From NCBI RefSeq assembly GCF_010730355.1, contig NZ_AP022576.1:3782001-3846000 (forward strand): a stretch of 64,000 bases of DNA. Direction: 5' to 3'. Under the pieces are notes generated by a model that ran no database searches, had not been told where the DNA came from, and was given only the letters and a program-made list of their open reading frames with translations. Shown here piece by piece: positions 50,995 through 60,920 of this stretch. How positions within the stretch are numbered: position 1 is the first letter of the stretch; the number at the start of each line of letters is the position of its first letter. Made by a program: the position numbers and the translations under genes. The DNA comes from Mycobacterium florentinum (GTDB lineage Bacteria; Actinomycetota; Actinomycetes; Mycobacteriales; Mycobacteriaceae).

Positions 50995-52128
50995 ATGACG
51001 GACTCAGGTCTCGGGTTCGGTGTGTTGGGGCCGTTGCAGGTGACCGCCAACGGCGCCCGGATGAAGTTGGGCGCACCGAAGCAGCGGGCGGTGCTGGCGA
51101 TGCTGGTGATCAACCGCAACCGGCCGGTGTCCGTCGACTCGTTGATCGGCGCGGTCTGGGATGAGGACCCGGTGCCGGCGGCCCGCATCAGCATCCAGTC
51201 CCATGTATCCAACCTGCGGCGGCTGCTGCGCAGCGCCGAGGCGAACCAGGTGCTGGCCAGCGTCCCGCCCGGTTACCAGCTCAGCATCGCCGACGCGGAC
51301 TGCGACCTCGGCCGCTTCGGCACCGCGAAGGCCGCCGGCTCCCAGGCCGCCGCCGCGGGACGATTCGAAGAGGCCAGCGGCCACCTGTCCGCCGCGCTGA
51401 GTGAATGGCGCGGACCGGTCCTCGACGACTTGCGCGAGTTCGCGTTTGTCGACGCGTTCGCCACAGCGCTGGTGGAGGAAAAGGTCGCCGTCCACACCGC
51501 TCGCGCGGAGGCCGAGATCGCTTGTGGGCGTGCGGAATCCGTCATCGGTGAACTCGAGGCACTCACCGCCGAACATCCCTACCGCGAACGACTTTGGGCG
51601 CAGCTGATGACCGCCTACTACGTGACCGAGCGGCAATCCGACGCCCTCGGTGCGTATCGGCGACTGAAGACGGCGCTGGCCGACGGTCTCGGCATCGATC
51701 CCGGGCCGACCGTCACCGAGTTGCATGAGCGGATCCTGCGCCAGGAACCTCCGGCGGTCACCAGGGCGGCGCTGACCACCCTCAAGGTCAGCGTCGACGC
51801 GCCCGCCGTCGAGTCCGCGGCGATTCCCGTCGACGGCTCGGCCGTTGTGCTGTTGCGAGACAAGGCCGGACGCCAGTACCGGCTCAACGATTCCACCATC
51901 CGGATCGGCCGTTTCATGGACAACGACATCGTGCTCGACGACAACGATGTCAGCCGCTATCACGCCGTGATCACCGACAGCGGAACCGGTTTCGTGATCA
52001 CCGATCTGCGTTCGACGAACGGCGTCGAGGTGCAGGGCAAGCGCATCCGCGGCAGCGTTGTCCTCGGCGATGGCGATCATATCAAAATCGGCAGCCGCGA
52101 GTTCACCGTCGAAATCCGTTCGGAATGA
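50995..52128 (+). CDS. embR: SARP-type transcriptional regulator EmbR
   Basis: 377 aa from ATG 50995; the frame is open from 50881. Winged-helix OmpR/PhoB-like DNA-binding domain (about 1-95), bacterial transcriptional activation domain (about 100-250), and a C-terminal FHA domain (about 290-375) with IRIGRFMDNDIVLDDNDVSR and HAVI. FHA binds phosphothreonine of Ser/Thr kinases such as PknH in M. tuberculosis. Gene location beside embA matches the avium arrangement; in M. tuberculosis it lies far away. Confidence 0.92.
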   Translation: MTDSGLGFGVLGPLQVTANGARMKLGAPKQRAVLAMLVINRNRPVSVDSLIGAVWDEDPVPAARISIQSHVSNLRRLLRSAEANQVLASVPPGYQLSIADADCDLGRFGTAKAAGSQAAAAGRFEEASGHLSAALSEWRGPVLDDLREFAFVDAFATALVEEKVAVHTARAEAEIACGRAESVIGELEALTAEHPYRERLWAQLMTAYYVTERQSDALGAYRRLKTALADGLGIDPGPTVTELHERILRQEPPAVTRAALTTLKVSVDAPAVESAAIPVDGSAVVLLRDKAGRQYRLNDSTIRIGRFMDNDIVLDDNDVSRYHAVITDSGTGFVITDLRSTNGVEVQGKRIRGSVVLGDGDHIKIGSREFTVEIRSE

Positions 52129-52131
52129 GCA

Positions 52132-52758
52132 TCATTCGGGCATCCTCGCCCCCAGCGTCGCGCATCCCGGCCCGCTGAGGTCGGCCAGCGCCGCGCGGCG
52201 CCCGGACATCGCCATCAGCAGGGCTTCACCCGGGCCGGCGACCTCGGACCCGCTGCCGTGTGCCCAATCGATGTCGGTGGCCCGCAATTGCAGTCCCCGG
52301 ATCCGGCGACCGGCGCCGAGCCGTGGATTGCCCGGCACCAGGCCGAGCACCCGTTCGAGCCGACCGGCCGGCACAGTGCGCGGCCGGCCGAGCGATCGGC
52401 GGATGTCCTGGTGATGGATCGTGCCGTCGACGAGGGCGATCATGCCGCCGAAACCCGCTGTCAATCCGCGTGGTTGGAGGTGGTCACCCAGAAATGCCAG
52501 CAGCTGTTGCGCGGTCAGTGGCGCGAATTCGTCGACCCCCACCTGGTTCGCCCGGACAACCCAGCCCTTCGCGAACCGCTTCAGCAGCCCGAGCGTGCCC
52601 AGCTCTTCATAGCTGATCACATGCGCGACAACGTCTTTGACGGTCCACCTTGAGCAGAGGCTGGGCGCATCCCAATCCTGCGGCCTCAGCGTGGTCAGGA
52701 AATCCGCGAGGTCGGCCCGTTCGTCGTGGGCCATGCCCATCAGGGAAGGGGCGGTCAT
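52132..52758 (-). CDS. mycothiol-dependent maleylpyruvate-isomerase-like (DinB-type) protein
   Basis: 208 aa. TIGR03083-type architecture: DERADLADFLTTLRPQDWDAPSLC, WTVKDVVAHV (metal-binding His region), GTIHHQDIRRSLG and a C-terminal DxDWAHGSG motif. Members depend on mycothiol or bind metal. ATG overlaps the upstream SRPBCC stop. Third gene of an ArsR-led operon. Substrate unknown. Confidence 0.8.
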   Translation of the reverse strand: MTAPSLMGMAHDERADLADFLTTLRPQDWDAPSLCSRWTVKDVVAHVISYEELGTLGLLKRFAKGWVVRANQVGVDEFAPLTAQQLLAFLGDHLQPRGLTAGFGGMIALVDGTIHHQDIRRSLGRPRTVPAGRLERVLGLVPGNPRLGAGRRIRGLQLRATDIDWAHGSGSEVAGPGEALLMAMSGRRAALADLSGPGCATLGARMPE

Positions 52759-53240
52759 TCCCGCGCTCCGGCGGTGAGGCCGACGTAGCGGTGCAGGTAC
52801 AGCGGCCAGCCGGCCTCGCCGTCGACCCCGTCGGCAACCGCCTGCCAGCCGGGGCCGTGCCGGTCCAGGTGGCGGTGATCCAGGTCGACGCGCGTGCGCG
52901 TTTCGGACTCCGCGGTGAAGCGCACCTCGACCTCGCTGGTTCGCGATGGGTCGGGTTCCAGTTGCCAGGACGGGCTGATGTCCCAGGTGAACAGCAGCCG
53001 GTGCGGGGGCTCGTAGGCCAGCACGCGCGCCCACCGGCACTCGCTGCCGTCCACGCCACGGTCGTAAATGTGGCCGCCCGCATGGGTTTCGAAGACCGTC
53101 TCGGCGATCGGGACCGCCAGCAAGTTGTGCTCACGCGGCTTGAAGTCGCCGAACTGTTCGGTGAAGACGGCGAACGCGCGCTCGATCGGGGCGTTGACGA
53201 TGACCTGATGCTGAATTTCGGGACTTCGCGGCGCGGTCAT
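52755..53240 (-). CDS. SRPBCC/AHSA1-family protein
   Basis: 161 aa. START/AHSA1-like fold: IQHQVIVNAPIERAFAVFTEQF at the N-terminus, then AETVFETHAGGHIYDRG, PHRLLFTWDISPSWQ and VEVRFTAE. This is the pattern of ArsR-linked Aha1-type hydrophobic-ligand binders. Overlaps the ArsR gene by 4 nt and the DinB-type gene by 4 nt. Ligand unknown. Confidence 0.85.
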   Translation of the reverse strand: MTAPRSPEIQHQVIVNAPIERAFAVFTEQFGDFKPREHNLLAVPIAETVFETHAGGHIYDRGVDGSECRWARVLAYEPPHRLLFTWDISPSWQLEPDPSRTSEVEVRFTAESETRTRVDLDHRHLDRHGPGWQAVADGVDGEAGWPLYLHRYVGLTAGARE

Positions 53241-53563
53241 GACGCCTCTCCTTCGATCTCGGTGAACTTGGCCGCGTAGTTGGCCAACGCGTGCGTCCAG
53301 AACCGGTCCAGCTCGGTGCGCAACGCCTCGAGGCCGGTCGGGTCGAGCTGGTAGACGCGGCGGGTTCCGGCCGGACGATCGCTCACCAGCCCGGCGCATT
53401 TGAGCACCTTGAGGTGTTGGGAAACGGCCGGGCGGCTGACGGGTAGATCGCGAGCCAGTTCCCCGACGGCCGCCGGGCCGTGCGCAAGGCGCTCCATGAT
53501 GGCCCGCCGGGTGCGATCCGCCAGGGCGCCCCACGCGTCACCGCCGCCTTGGTAAGTCTCCAC
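53237..53563 (-). CDS. ArsR-family transcriptional regulator
   Basis: 108 aa from GTG 53563. Winged HTH with LADRTRRAIMERLAHGPAAVGELA and VSRPAVSQHLKVLKCAGLV. No obvious metal-binding Cys pair, so it may sense an organic ligand. It heads a tightly overlapping operon with SRPBCC and DinB-type genes. A near-palindrome just upstream (53569-53584) is a likely autoregulatory operator. Confidence 0.85.
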   Translation of the reverse strand: METYQGGGDAWGALADRTRRAIMERLAHGPAAVGELARDLPVSRPAVSQHLKVLKCAGLVSDRPAGTRRVYQLDPTGLEALRTELDRFWTHALANYAAKFTEIEGEAS

Positions 53564-53568
53564 GAACC

Positions 53569-53584
53569 GTAAGCCTACGCTTAC
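53569..53584. promoter_or_regulatory. putative ArsR operator
   Basis: GTAAGC-CTAC-GCTTAC is a perfect 6-4-6 inverted repeat whose inner edge is 6 bp from the ArsR start codon. Such imperfectly spaced palindromes overlap the promoter or leader of ArsR operons. Confidence 0.6.
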
Positions 53585-53757
53585 CGATAGCCCCCGACAA
53601 TGCCCACCAAGCCCTAAAAGCCCCGGTCAGCGGCGCATGAATTTCGCAAGGATCTCGCAAAGACCCGGCAAGCGACGCGCGTGAGACTACCGGCGTCGGC
53701 AACCAAACAAGGAAAGCGTCGCAAGCCGACGGCGACGAAAGCGCGAAGGAATCGATC

Positions 53758-53997
53758 ATGAACCTGACTCAGAACTGGATGCGGCTGATCGCCGCGGCGC
53801 TGGTATCGGGCGGCATCGCGGCGGCCGGATGGGGCTTGGGCGCGTTCGCCACGTCCGGCGGACCGCACTACTGGTGCCCCGGGGATGCCTTCCCGGCCTC
53901 GAACCCCCCCATCAGCTGGGACATGACCCTCTGCCACCAGTACCACCAGCTATCCGGCGGGCAGATCGCCGAGGGGCCGGCACCCGGGGGCCGCTGA
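53758..53997 (+). CDS. small secreted protein, CPG-WD-CH family, member 1
   Basis: 79 aa. Signal-peptide-like N-terminus (residues 8-30, LIAAALVSGGIAAAGWGLGAF). The mature part has HYWCPGDAFP, then SWDMTLCHQYHQ, spaced about 17 residues apart. The same Cys/Pro/Gly and Trp-Asp-x-Cys-His pattern recurs in the two downstream genes. No catalytic motif known. One of three tandem paralogues between embR's neighbours and embC. Confidence 0.7.
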   Translation: MNLTQNWMRLIAAALVSGGIAAAGWGLGAFATSGGPHYWCPGDAFPASNPPISWDMTLCHQYHQLSGGQIAEGPAPGGR

Positions 53998-54123
53998 GTG
54001 TTCGGGATCGGTAGCGAACCGTCCCCGGTCTGCTGATTCGAGTAACCGATTACTCATGGGATGGGGTTGGTGCCGGTGAATACTGATTGGCAGCATCCAG
54101 TGTCCGAGAAGGGACTCGAGACG

Positions 54124-54513
54124 ATGTCACACCATCACACCACCAAGAAGATCCTCGCCGGGCTGCTGATGTCCGGGGTTGCGGTCATCGGACCGGGGCT
54201 CATCCTGGGTACCGCACAGGCCCAACCGATATCAGGCCTGTTGCCGGAAGACGGACCGGTACCGCCCGGCGCATCTGGGCCATACACATGTTGCCCGGGG
54301 GACGAAGAGACCGGGCTTCACCCACAGACCGGTCGCGGATGTCCTGGGACGGATGTGAATTGGGACAGGAGTCAATGCCACACGTGGTACGGCGTCGTCT
54401 GGGGGCACGGGAACGCCGCCCCCGGAATATGGGAGGGATCTGGCCCACCGCCGCCGGAGGCGACGCGCAAGCCGTGGTGCGGCTTTCCTTTCATGTGCTC
54501 GGGGACACCGTGA
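54124..54513 (+). CDS. small secreted protein, CPG-WD-CH family, member 2
   Basis: 129 aa from ATG 54124; a longer start at 54061 is possible. Signal peptide ILAGLLMSGVAVIGPGLILGTAQA. The mature part has YTCCPGDEE, then VNWDRSQCHTWYG and a Pro-rich tail with WCGFPFMC. Six Cys in total suggest disulfides. Function not recognised. Confidence 0.7.
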   Translation: MSHHHTTKKILAGLLMSGVAVIGPGLILGTAQAQPISGLLPEDGPVPPGASGPYTCCPGDEETGLHPQTGRGCPGTDVNWDRSQCHTWYGVVWGHGNAAPGIWEGSGPPPPEATRKPWCGFPFMCSGTP

Positions 54514-54565
54514 TCGGCCGTCGAGTTTGGGATCGGTAGCAATCCTGACCAGGTGCAGTGGTGGC

Positions 54566-54916
54566 ATGAACACTTCTCACAAGATGAAGCGTGTGCTCGC
54601 CGGTGCGGTGCTGTCGGGCGGCTTCGCCGCCGTCGGGTTGGGCTTGGCCGCGGGAATCGGGCACGCTCAGCCCGCCCCGATGGTGTGCCAGGATCCCAGC
54701 CGCGGGCCAAGCCCCACCAACAGCTGCACCTATCAGTGGTGCCCGGGCTCACCGGTCATGAAGCACATGCCGGATTGGGACCGAAACACTTGCCACCCTT
54801 GGTATTTCGACAAGAACAGTCCACCGACCGACTCGATCATCATCGAAGGCTTTCCGCCGCCGTACCCGCCGTCGCCGCCCTGCATCCCGTTCATCAACTG
54901 CCTGCCGGGGCTGTAG
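54566..54916 (+). CDS. small secreted protein, CPG-WD-CH family, member 3
   Basis: 116 aa from ATG 54566. Signal peptide RVLAGAVLSGGFAAVGLGLAAGIGHA. The mature part has TYQWCPGSP, then DWDRNTCHPWYFD, followed by a Pro-rich end CIPFINC. The motif differs from members 1 and 2 by Ser for Asp after CPG. The gene stop abuts the convergent embC stop exactly. Confidence 0.7.
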   Translation: MNTSHKMKRVLAGAVLSGGFAAVGLGLAAGIGHAQPAPMVCQDPSRGPSPTNSCTYQWCPGSPVMKHMPDWDRNTCHPWYFDKNSPPTDSIIIEGFPPPYPPSPPCIPFINCLPGL

Positions 54917-57900
54917 CTAGCCCCGGCGAAGCGGCGCCGGGTCCCACAGGCCGCTGCGCGTCGCCGTGCCCAGCTGCAGACGGGCCGGCTGGGCGTTGGC
55001 GTAGTAGGGCGTCAGCCGTTGCAGCGAGCCCCAATCGCGCGACCAGTCGTCCTTCAGGTAGGTGGAGATCGTGGTCGCTTTCACCAACAACTCGGTGACG
55101 CCCAATGGGCCACCGCCGTTGTTGTCCATCACCGGCGAGTTGGCCTCGGCGCCGAACCGGTCCGGCAAGATGCGCCACTTGGGGGTTTCGTCGACCCCGT
55201 TTTGATGGCCGAACGGGCGCTGGCACGGGAACGCCAGACCCACCAGCCAGTCCAGGAACACCGGGTCGGCCGAGCCCACCACCTGCTGCAGCGTGCGCAG
55301 CTGGGGAATCCGCGGCGGGGTGACCGCGATCCAGTGCTGCGGCGCCAGGTCTTCGTCGTTCACCACCAAGCGAACCTGCGTCGCGTTGTCGGGTATCCAG
55401 GACAACGGCATCCGCAGGTTGCGCCACGCGGGCGAGGCGCCGACATCGAAGAACTGGAATGACCCACCCGGATGTCCGCTGGCCGCCTGCTCATCGGTGG
55501 CCCATTGCACCTGCACCTCGCGGGGATCGAACCGGCCGGCCGCCGATACCACCAGCAGCGGGCCCGCCTTGTCGCGCGGGGGCAAGCGATACCAGCCCGA
55601 ACGCAGCATGGCGGGCACCTGGATGCCGGGCCGCCAGCTGCCCAGCACCGGGGTGTGTGCCGGATCGAGGTTGTAGGGCAGCTGGGCGCGCGAGCCGTTG
55701 ATTCCGGGCGCGGCGCTGGTGCCTCCCTCGGTGCCGGCCTCGCTGGTGGTGGTCTTGCCGTCTTCGTTGACGAAGCTGCGGTCGCCCGGCCGCTCCATCA
55801 CCGGGTCGGCCGAGACATCGGCGGGAATACCGTTGGGCGTGAAGGCTTCCGAGAGTCCAGCGCCCAGCGCATCGCCCACCGGGGCGGACATCGGCGACAG
55901 TATGCCGGGGTTGGGATCCTGCTCCACCATGACGTCCTCGGCCAGCCCGCAGGACTTTCCGGTCAGGGCCTCCAGGTTGGACCGGCCCACCGACCACGCG
56001 GGGTATTGCCCGATCATCGCCAGGGTCAGCGAGACGACTTCGAAGGTCACCAGCGCCCACCCCGCAATTGCCAACGGGGACTGGATGATTGCCGTCATCC
56101 GCCCACCGCTGCGGGTTCCGTTATCTGGGGCCACGAAGTGGAACCACGCCGACAGCAGCAACACCACCACCGTCAGCCCGAGCAGCGCGGTGGCGAACGC
56201 ATAGTGCCATGCCGGGAACGAATTCGACCATGGCACACCGAAATTGGAGACATACCACCAGCCGTTGACGCTGGCGAAGGACAACGCCACCAGAAACACC
56301 ACGGTGGCGGAGAACACCGTGCGGTTGCGGCGCGAGCGCATCGCCGCACTGGTCACCGCGACCGCGGCCAACGCGCCCAGCGAGCCCGCCAGCCCGGCGA
56401 ACACGCCGAAGTGGTGCGTCCATTTGGTCGGGGTGAACATCATCGCGAGGAACGAGATGATCGTGATGCCGACGATGCGCCGGCTCGGTCCGGCCGCGGC
56501 GCCCGGAATTCGCCCCTTGCGCAACGACATTGCCACCGTGATGCCCAGCGCAAGCAGCACCGCCAGCACCGCGAAGCGGCGGGCGACGGATCCGTCGGGG
56601 CTGGCCATGAACAGCCGCTCATAGCGGATGTGCTCGTCGAACCAGCTCAGGCTGGGCCCGAGTGCCCGCTTGAGCGCGGTCGCCTGCAGCTCGCCGGCCA
56701 ACGTCTGGTCGCGGAAGATCAGGATCACGGTGACGGTGGCCGCGGCCAGGATGGGCGCCAGCAGCGGCAGCACTCCGAACTGTCTGGATCGGCGATGGAT
56801 GATGGTGCGCAGCGGCCCGATCGCGACCAGCAGGGCGCCGATGGACGCAATGCCGGTCGGCCCGGAGAACAGGGTCAGCGCGCCGATGATGCACGCGATC
56901 GCCACCGGCAACAGCCGGTTGGTGGCCACCGCCCGCTCCACCGAGCACCAGGTGAGCAGGATGCCGAGGGCGATGATCGGTTCGGGGCGCAGCCCGTTGT
57001 CGAGCGGCAACCACGTCGCCAGGAACAGCCCCGCCGCCGTCCAGGCCGCTGCGCGGTTGGTCTTCACCGCGTGGCCCAGCCGCGGGATGACCTCGCGACT
57101 GATCACCCACCAGCAGGTCAGCGCCATCGCAAGGGTGGGCAGCCGCATCCAGACGCTGCTGGTACTGACGTGCGCCCACACCGCCAGCAGGTCGTAGTAC
57201 CAGCCGAACGGCGCCTCGGGGGTGCCCAGCCAGCGGTAGTAGTTGGCCATGTAGCCGGCGTGCTCGGACACCCGGGCCATGGTCAGGATGTAGCCGTCGT
57301 CGGAGGTGTTGGCGCCGACGAAGTGCCACCACACCAGCACGGCGATCACGAGCGTGTCCAGCGCGCCGATCGACCACCAGCGCGACGGCAGGAAGCGGCG
57401 GTGCCGGGTGCCCTCGGCGGTGTCCAGGATGTGCAACGCGATCAGGGCGACGGCGGTCAGCACGACCCCGAGGATCATCGCGGCCATCTTCAGCGGGGTG
57501 GGGCTGCTGCTGTAGCGGGTGTCGACGGTCGCCGAGAAGCTCAGACCCGGTGGTGTCGGCCCGGACAGGTCGGTGAAGACGCCGACGATCTGCGGCCGGA
57601 AGTCGTAGCCGCTCTTCTCACCGCGCAATGGCGTGCCGGGATGCTCGGCGTTGGGTCCGAACGTCAGCCCGACGAATTCGGCGGTGACCCGGTCGGCGTG
57701 CGCGGTGAACGTCAAGCGTTGGCAGGCCGGGCTCAACACCTGGCTCAGCGGCGCGGTGACCACCGGGACGTTGCGCACCACCAGCACCAGCTCGTCGTTG
57801 GCGCGCAGCACCAGCAGCCCGCGGTCGACGGCTTTGGGGGCCTGTTTGGGCACCGTCGACAACAGGACCGTCTTGCCGGCGTTCTGCGGCCCGGCCAGCC

Positions 57901-58174
57901 CGGCGGCGGCCGTACACGGCACCGAAATGTTGAGCTCGGTCGCCACATAACCGATCAGCGGTGCGTCGACGCTTTCGAAGGTGCCGTTCTGCGGCCAGTT
58001 GAGTTGGGCGGTGGTTTGGTTGACCGGCAGCAGCGGCGTGGCGATCGCGAGCAGGGCTCCGAGCAGACCGGCGACGACGGCCACGACGCGAGCGGTCCGC
58101 TGCCTTGCTCCCGCGCCCTTCACGGACCTAGATGGTAGTTCTTCGGCCAACTCGCGCGAGGTGTCGGTCGCCAT
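54917..58174 (-). CDS. embC: arabinosyltransferase EmbC
   Basis: 1085 aa. GT-C membrane enzyme making the arabinan of lipoarabinomannan. NTSDDGYILTMARV carries the catalytic DD in the periplasmic loop. ~15 TM helices, then a C-terminal carbohydrate-binding domain. ATG 58174 overlaps the aftA TGA by one base (TGATG). Followed on the opposite strand by the small secreted paralogues; in M. tuberculosis embA follows directly, so the run is interrupted here by about 4 kb. Confidence 0.95.
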   Translation of the reverse strand: MATDTSRELAEELPSRSVKGAGARQRTARVVAVVAGLLGALLAIATPLLPVNQTTAQLNWPQNGTFESVDAPLIGYVATELNISVPCTAAAGLAGPQNAGKTVLLSTVPKQAPKAVDRGLLVLRANDELVLVVRNVPVVTAPLSQVLSPACQRLTFTAHADRVTAEFVGLTFGPNAEHPGTPLRGEKSGYDFRPQIVGVFTDLSGPTPPGLSFSATVDTRYSSSPTPLKMAAMILGVVLTAVALIALHILDTAEGTRHRRFLPSRWWSIGALDTLVIAVLVWWHFVGANTSDDGYILTMARVSEHAGYMANYYRWLGTPEAPFGWYYDLLAVWAHVSTSSVWMRLPTLAMALTCWWVISREVIPRLGHAVKTNRAAAWTAAGLFLATWLPLDNGLRPEPIIALGILLTWCSVERAVATNRLLPVAIACIIGALTLFSGPTGIASIGALLVAIGPLRTIIHRRSRQFGVLPLLAPILAAATVTVILIFRDQTLAGELQATALKRALGPSLSWFDEHIRYERLFMASPDGSVARRFAVLAVLLALGITVAMSLRKGRIPGAAAGPSRRIVGITIISFLAMMFTPTKWTHHFGVFAGLAGSLGALAAVAVTSAAMRSRRNRTVFSATVVFLVALSFASVNGWWYVSNFGVPWSNSFPAWHYAFATALLGLTVVVLLLSAWFHFVAPDNGTRSGGRMTAIIQSPLAIAGWALVTFEVVSLTLAMIGQYPAWSVGRSNLEALTGKSCGLAEDVMVEQDPNPGILSPMSAPVGDALGAGLSEAFTPNGIPADVSADPVMERPGDRSFVNEDGKTTTSEAGTEGGTSAAPGINGSRAQLPYNLDPAHTPVLGSWRPGIQVPAMLRSGWYRLPPRDKAGPLLVVSAAGRFDPREVQVQWATDEQAASGHPGGSFQFFDVGASPAWRNLRMPLSWIPDNATQVRLVVNDEDLAPQHWIAVTPPRIPQLRTLQQVVGSADPVFLDWLVGLAFPCQRPFGHQNGVDETPKWRILPDRFGAEANSPVMDNNGGGPLGVTELLVKATTISTYLKDDWSRDWGSLQRLTPYYANAQPARLQLGTATRSGLWDPAPLRRG

Positions 58175-60153
58175 CAGCGGCTAGCCGCCGGTTGCTCCGC
58201 CGGCCGGCGGATGGCCAGCACAAACGGGCCGATGCTTTGCACCGCGAACCGCGGGTCGTCGAACAGCGCGGCTCGCAGCTCCACGGTGTAGCGGCGGACG
58301 TTGGGCTGGTTGGGGTAGACGTCCTCGGCCAGCCGCAGCGTGTAGGTATTGTTCGCGCCCCGGCGCATCAGGAACACCGTCGGCGCCGGCCACGGGGAGG
58401 TGTCCAGCGCGTGGATGAACTCGTCGGGACTCCTGAGGTCCGACCACTTCTTGATCCGCGCGGCCCGCAGGTCGAACTGGGCCAGCGGGTTGGCGTAGTG
58501 CGACGTCAATCCCTGAAAACCCCAGTAGGGGTAGTAAGACAGGAAGCTGTAGTCGGCGGTCATCACCACGGTTTGATCGCGCGGTTTGCCGGTGACGCCC
58601 GCGATGGCGGCGTCGATAGCGGAGTAGAACTTCTCGGAGCCCGCCGGTCGCCGGTCGCCGCGCTGGCCGTGACCATCCGTGTCGGTGTAGGCGATCGTGA
58701 GGTCCGGCCGCAGCACGTCGGGGATGTCCTGGCTGAACGCGATGGCGGCGGCCAGCCCGATCGCCCCGGCCACCGGAACCACGGCCCGACTAGGGTGCCG
58801 CAGGGCAAGCGTGGCCTCGATGAAGCCGAATGCCCCGGCGGCGACCAGCAGCACGCTCAGCGTCGGCTGCAGCCGGAACGACAGCAGCGTGGTGCGCGCC
58901 AGCGTGGTCAGCATCGACAGCAACGACCACAGGTAGATGGCCAGCACGCCGGTCGTCAGGGCACCGGCTCGCACCGACGAACGCGCGCGCACGACCAGCC
59001 ACAGCGTGCCCAGCAGGCAGATCGCTCCCAGTAGCGAGAACTGCAGCATCGGGAAGGTCAGCTCGGCGCCGTCGGCCGGCAGGTAGTGGAATGCGCTGCC
59101 GGAGTTGCTGACCGGGTTGTTCAGCGCCCGCAGCAGGAACGGCAGCCAGGTGGTGGCTGCGATGGCGGCGGAGATGCCGGCGATGACGGCCAGCCGGCGT
59201 AGCGGGTCGAGCGCGGCTTTCCACCCGGCCCGCCGCCAGCGTGACACCACCAGCACCAGCGCCATCAGCGCCATCGTGAATGCGGTGAAGGCGAACAGCA
59301 GCGAGTACCAGGTGGCGGTGAAGCCGAGGAACAGCCCGGCGCCGACCACCGCGGCCCAGCCTTGGGCCCGTGGCCGCTCGTCCTCCTCGCCGAGCGCCCG
59401 GCTGGCCGCACTTTCGGGCTCGGACGCCCGGCCGGCGGGGCTCTCGGTGCTTGCCGCACGATCGCCGGCGCGCAGGCCCGACCACGTCAGCACCAGCACC
59501 GGCGGCAGCAGCACGGTGATCATCGCCGCGTAGGGCTCCGGCGAGCTGTAGGCCAACGTCACCGCGGCGGTCGCGGTCGTGACGATCAGCGCGTACTCGA
59601 ACCGGATCAGGCGCCACCACAGCACCAGCGCGACCGCGATGGCGATCGTGATCGAGGTGATAGCCCACGGCTTGTACAGCTCCCAGGCCGGCATTCCGGT
59701 CAGGGCCGCCGCGCGCCCGCCGATCCAGAACCAGCCCGGCGGATAGAAAGACGGCAGCCCGAGATAGGTCATGTCGTGCAGGGCGGGGCTGTCGGCCAGG
59801 CGCGTCAGGTACTCGGTGCGGAACTGTTGGTCGACGGAGATGCCGAACAGATACAGCTTCGTCGCCCCCAGCGGCATGCCCAGCGTGACGACGGAAAACG
59901 CGGACACGAACACCACCCCGCCCAGCTGTGCGACCAACTGCCACCGGCCCGAGCGCCGCGACAGCCAGCCGACGCCGAGAAGACCGGTCAGGCAACCGAC
60001 TTGGCCGACCGTGGTCAGCGCGTGCAGCTGGTTCGACGACGGAAAGGCGGGCCACTGTACCCGGGCGATGGCGATCAGCGAGACCACCGAGACGACGACG
60101 GCGACGATCACCGCCGCGAACATCTGGCCGAGGCTGGCCAGTGCGTTACGCAT
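58174..60153 (-). CDS. aftA: galactan-5-O-arabinofuranosyltransferase AftA
   Basis: 659 aa GT-C enzyme that primes arabinan onto galactan, adding the first Araf from DPA. About 11-13 TM helices in the first ~440 residues, starting [21 protein letters not shown], then a periplasmic C-terminal domain (about 500-659). ATG 60153 is 2 bp after the dprE2 stop and matches orthologue length better than the longer open frame from 60237. Followed by embC. Confidence 0.92.
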   Translation of the reverse strand: MRNALASLGQMFAAVIVAVVVSVVSLIAIARVQWPAFPSSNQLHALTTVGQVGCLTGLLGVGWLSRRSGRWQLVAQLGGVVFVSAFSVVTLGMPLGATKLYLFGISVDQQFRTEYLTRLADSPALHDMTYLGLPSFYPPGWFWIGGRAAALTGMPAWELYKPWAITSITIAIAVALVLWWRLIRFEYALIVTTATAAVTLAYSSPEPYAAMITVLLPPVLVLTWSGLRAGDRAASTESPAGRASEPESAASRALGEEDERPRAQGWAAVVGAGLFLGFTATWYSLLFAFTAFTMALMALVLVVSRWRRAGWKAALDPLRRLAVIAGISAAIAATTWLPFLLRALNNPVSNSGSAFHYLPADGAELTFPMLQFSLLGAICLLGTLWLVVRARSSVRAGALTTGVLAIYLWSLLSMLTTLARTTLLSFRLQPTLSVLLVAAGAFGFIEATLALRHPSRAVVPVAGAIGLAAAIAFSQDIPDVLRPDLTIAYTDTDGHGQRGDRRPAGSEKFYSAIDAAIAGVTGKPRDQTVVMTADYSFLSYYPYWGFQGLTSHYANPLAQFDLRAARIKKWSDLRSPDEFIHALDTSPWPAPTVFLMRRGANNTYTLRLAEDVYPNQPNVRRYTVELRAALFDDPRFAVQSIGPFVLAIRRPAEQPAASR

Positions 60154-60155
60154 GA

Positions 60156-60920
60156 TCAGATGGGCAGCTTGCGGAAGATGGGCCGCGGGATGTGTCGCAA
60201 CACCATCATCACGTACTTGAATGCTCCTGGTGCCCAAGCCAATTCCTTACCTTTCGCGGACGCGCTGACCGCGAGGTTGGCAACGTACTCTTTGTCGACG
60301 GTCAGCGGCGCTTCCTTGACATGCGCGCTCATCCGGGTACGCACCTGGCCCGGACGGATCACCAGTACGCGAACTCCATACTCACGCAAGGCTTCTCCGA
60401 GACCCAGGTAGAAGCCGTCCAGGCCGGCCTTGGTGGAGCCGTAGACGAAGTTGGACCGCCGCACCCGCTCGCCGGCCGCCGAGCTCATCGCGATGATCTG
60501 GCCGAAGCCCTGCGCGCGCATCTTCTCACCCAGCAGCACGCCCACCGAAACCGCTGCTGTGTAATTGATCTCGGCGGCGAGCACCGCCTTGTGCTGGTTC
60601 TGCCACAGCTCTTCGGCGTCGCCCAGGATCCCGAACGCGACGATGGCCACGTCGACGTCGCCGTCGGCGAAGGCCGCCTCGATCATCTTGGGGTGGCTGT
60701 CCGGTTCGGTGGCCTCGAAGTCGAGCAGTTCGACCGAGCGCGCACCGGCTGCCTTCATCTGCGCCACCGCGTCGTCACGTCCGGGGTCGCCGGGCATGGC
60801 GGCCAACAGGATTCGCGCGTGCGCGTTCTGCAGATAACGCTCGCAGATCGCGAGCCCGATCTCGGAGGTACCGCCCAGCAGCAGGATCGTCTGCGGGTTT
60901 CCCACGGCGTCGAGCACCAT
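60156..60920 (-). CDS. dprE2: decaprenylphosphoryl-2-keto-ribose reductase DprE2
   Basis: 254 aa short-chain dehydrogenase. Reduces the 2-keto intermediate to decaprenylphosphoryl-arabinose using NADH. GGTSEIG (residues 16-22) is the nucleotide-binding loop, with Ser of IIAMSSAAG and YGSTKAG (Tyr/Lys catalytic pair). Start ATG directly follows the dprE1 stop with no gap. Works with DprE1. Confidence 0.96.
   Translation of the reverse strand: MVLDAVGNPQTILLLGGTSEIGLAICERYLQNAHARILLAAMPGDPGRDDAVAQMKAAGARSVELLDFEATEPDSHPKMIEAAFADGDVDVAIVAFGILGDAEELWQNQHKAVLAAEINYTAAVSVGVLLGEKMRAQGFGQIIAMSSAAGERVRRSNFVYGSTKAGLDGFYLGLGEALREYGVRVLVIRPGQVRTRMSAHVKEAPLTVDKEYVANLAVSASAKGKELAWAPGAFKYVMMVLRHIPRPIFRKLPI

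Noticed and set aside
55472..58138. 888-codon plus-strand frame opposite embC
   Set aside because: Low-complexity Arg/Gly/His translation; embC motifs on the other strand are clear.
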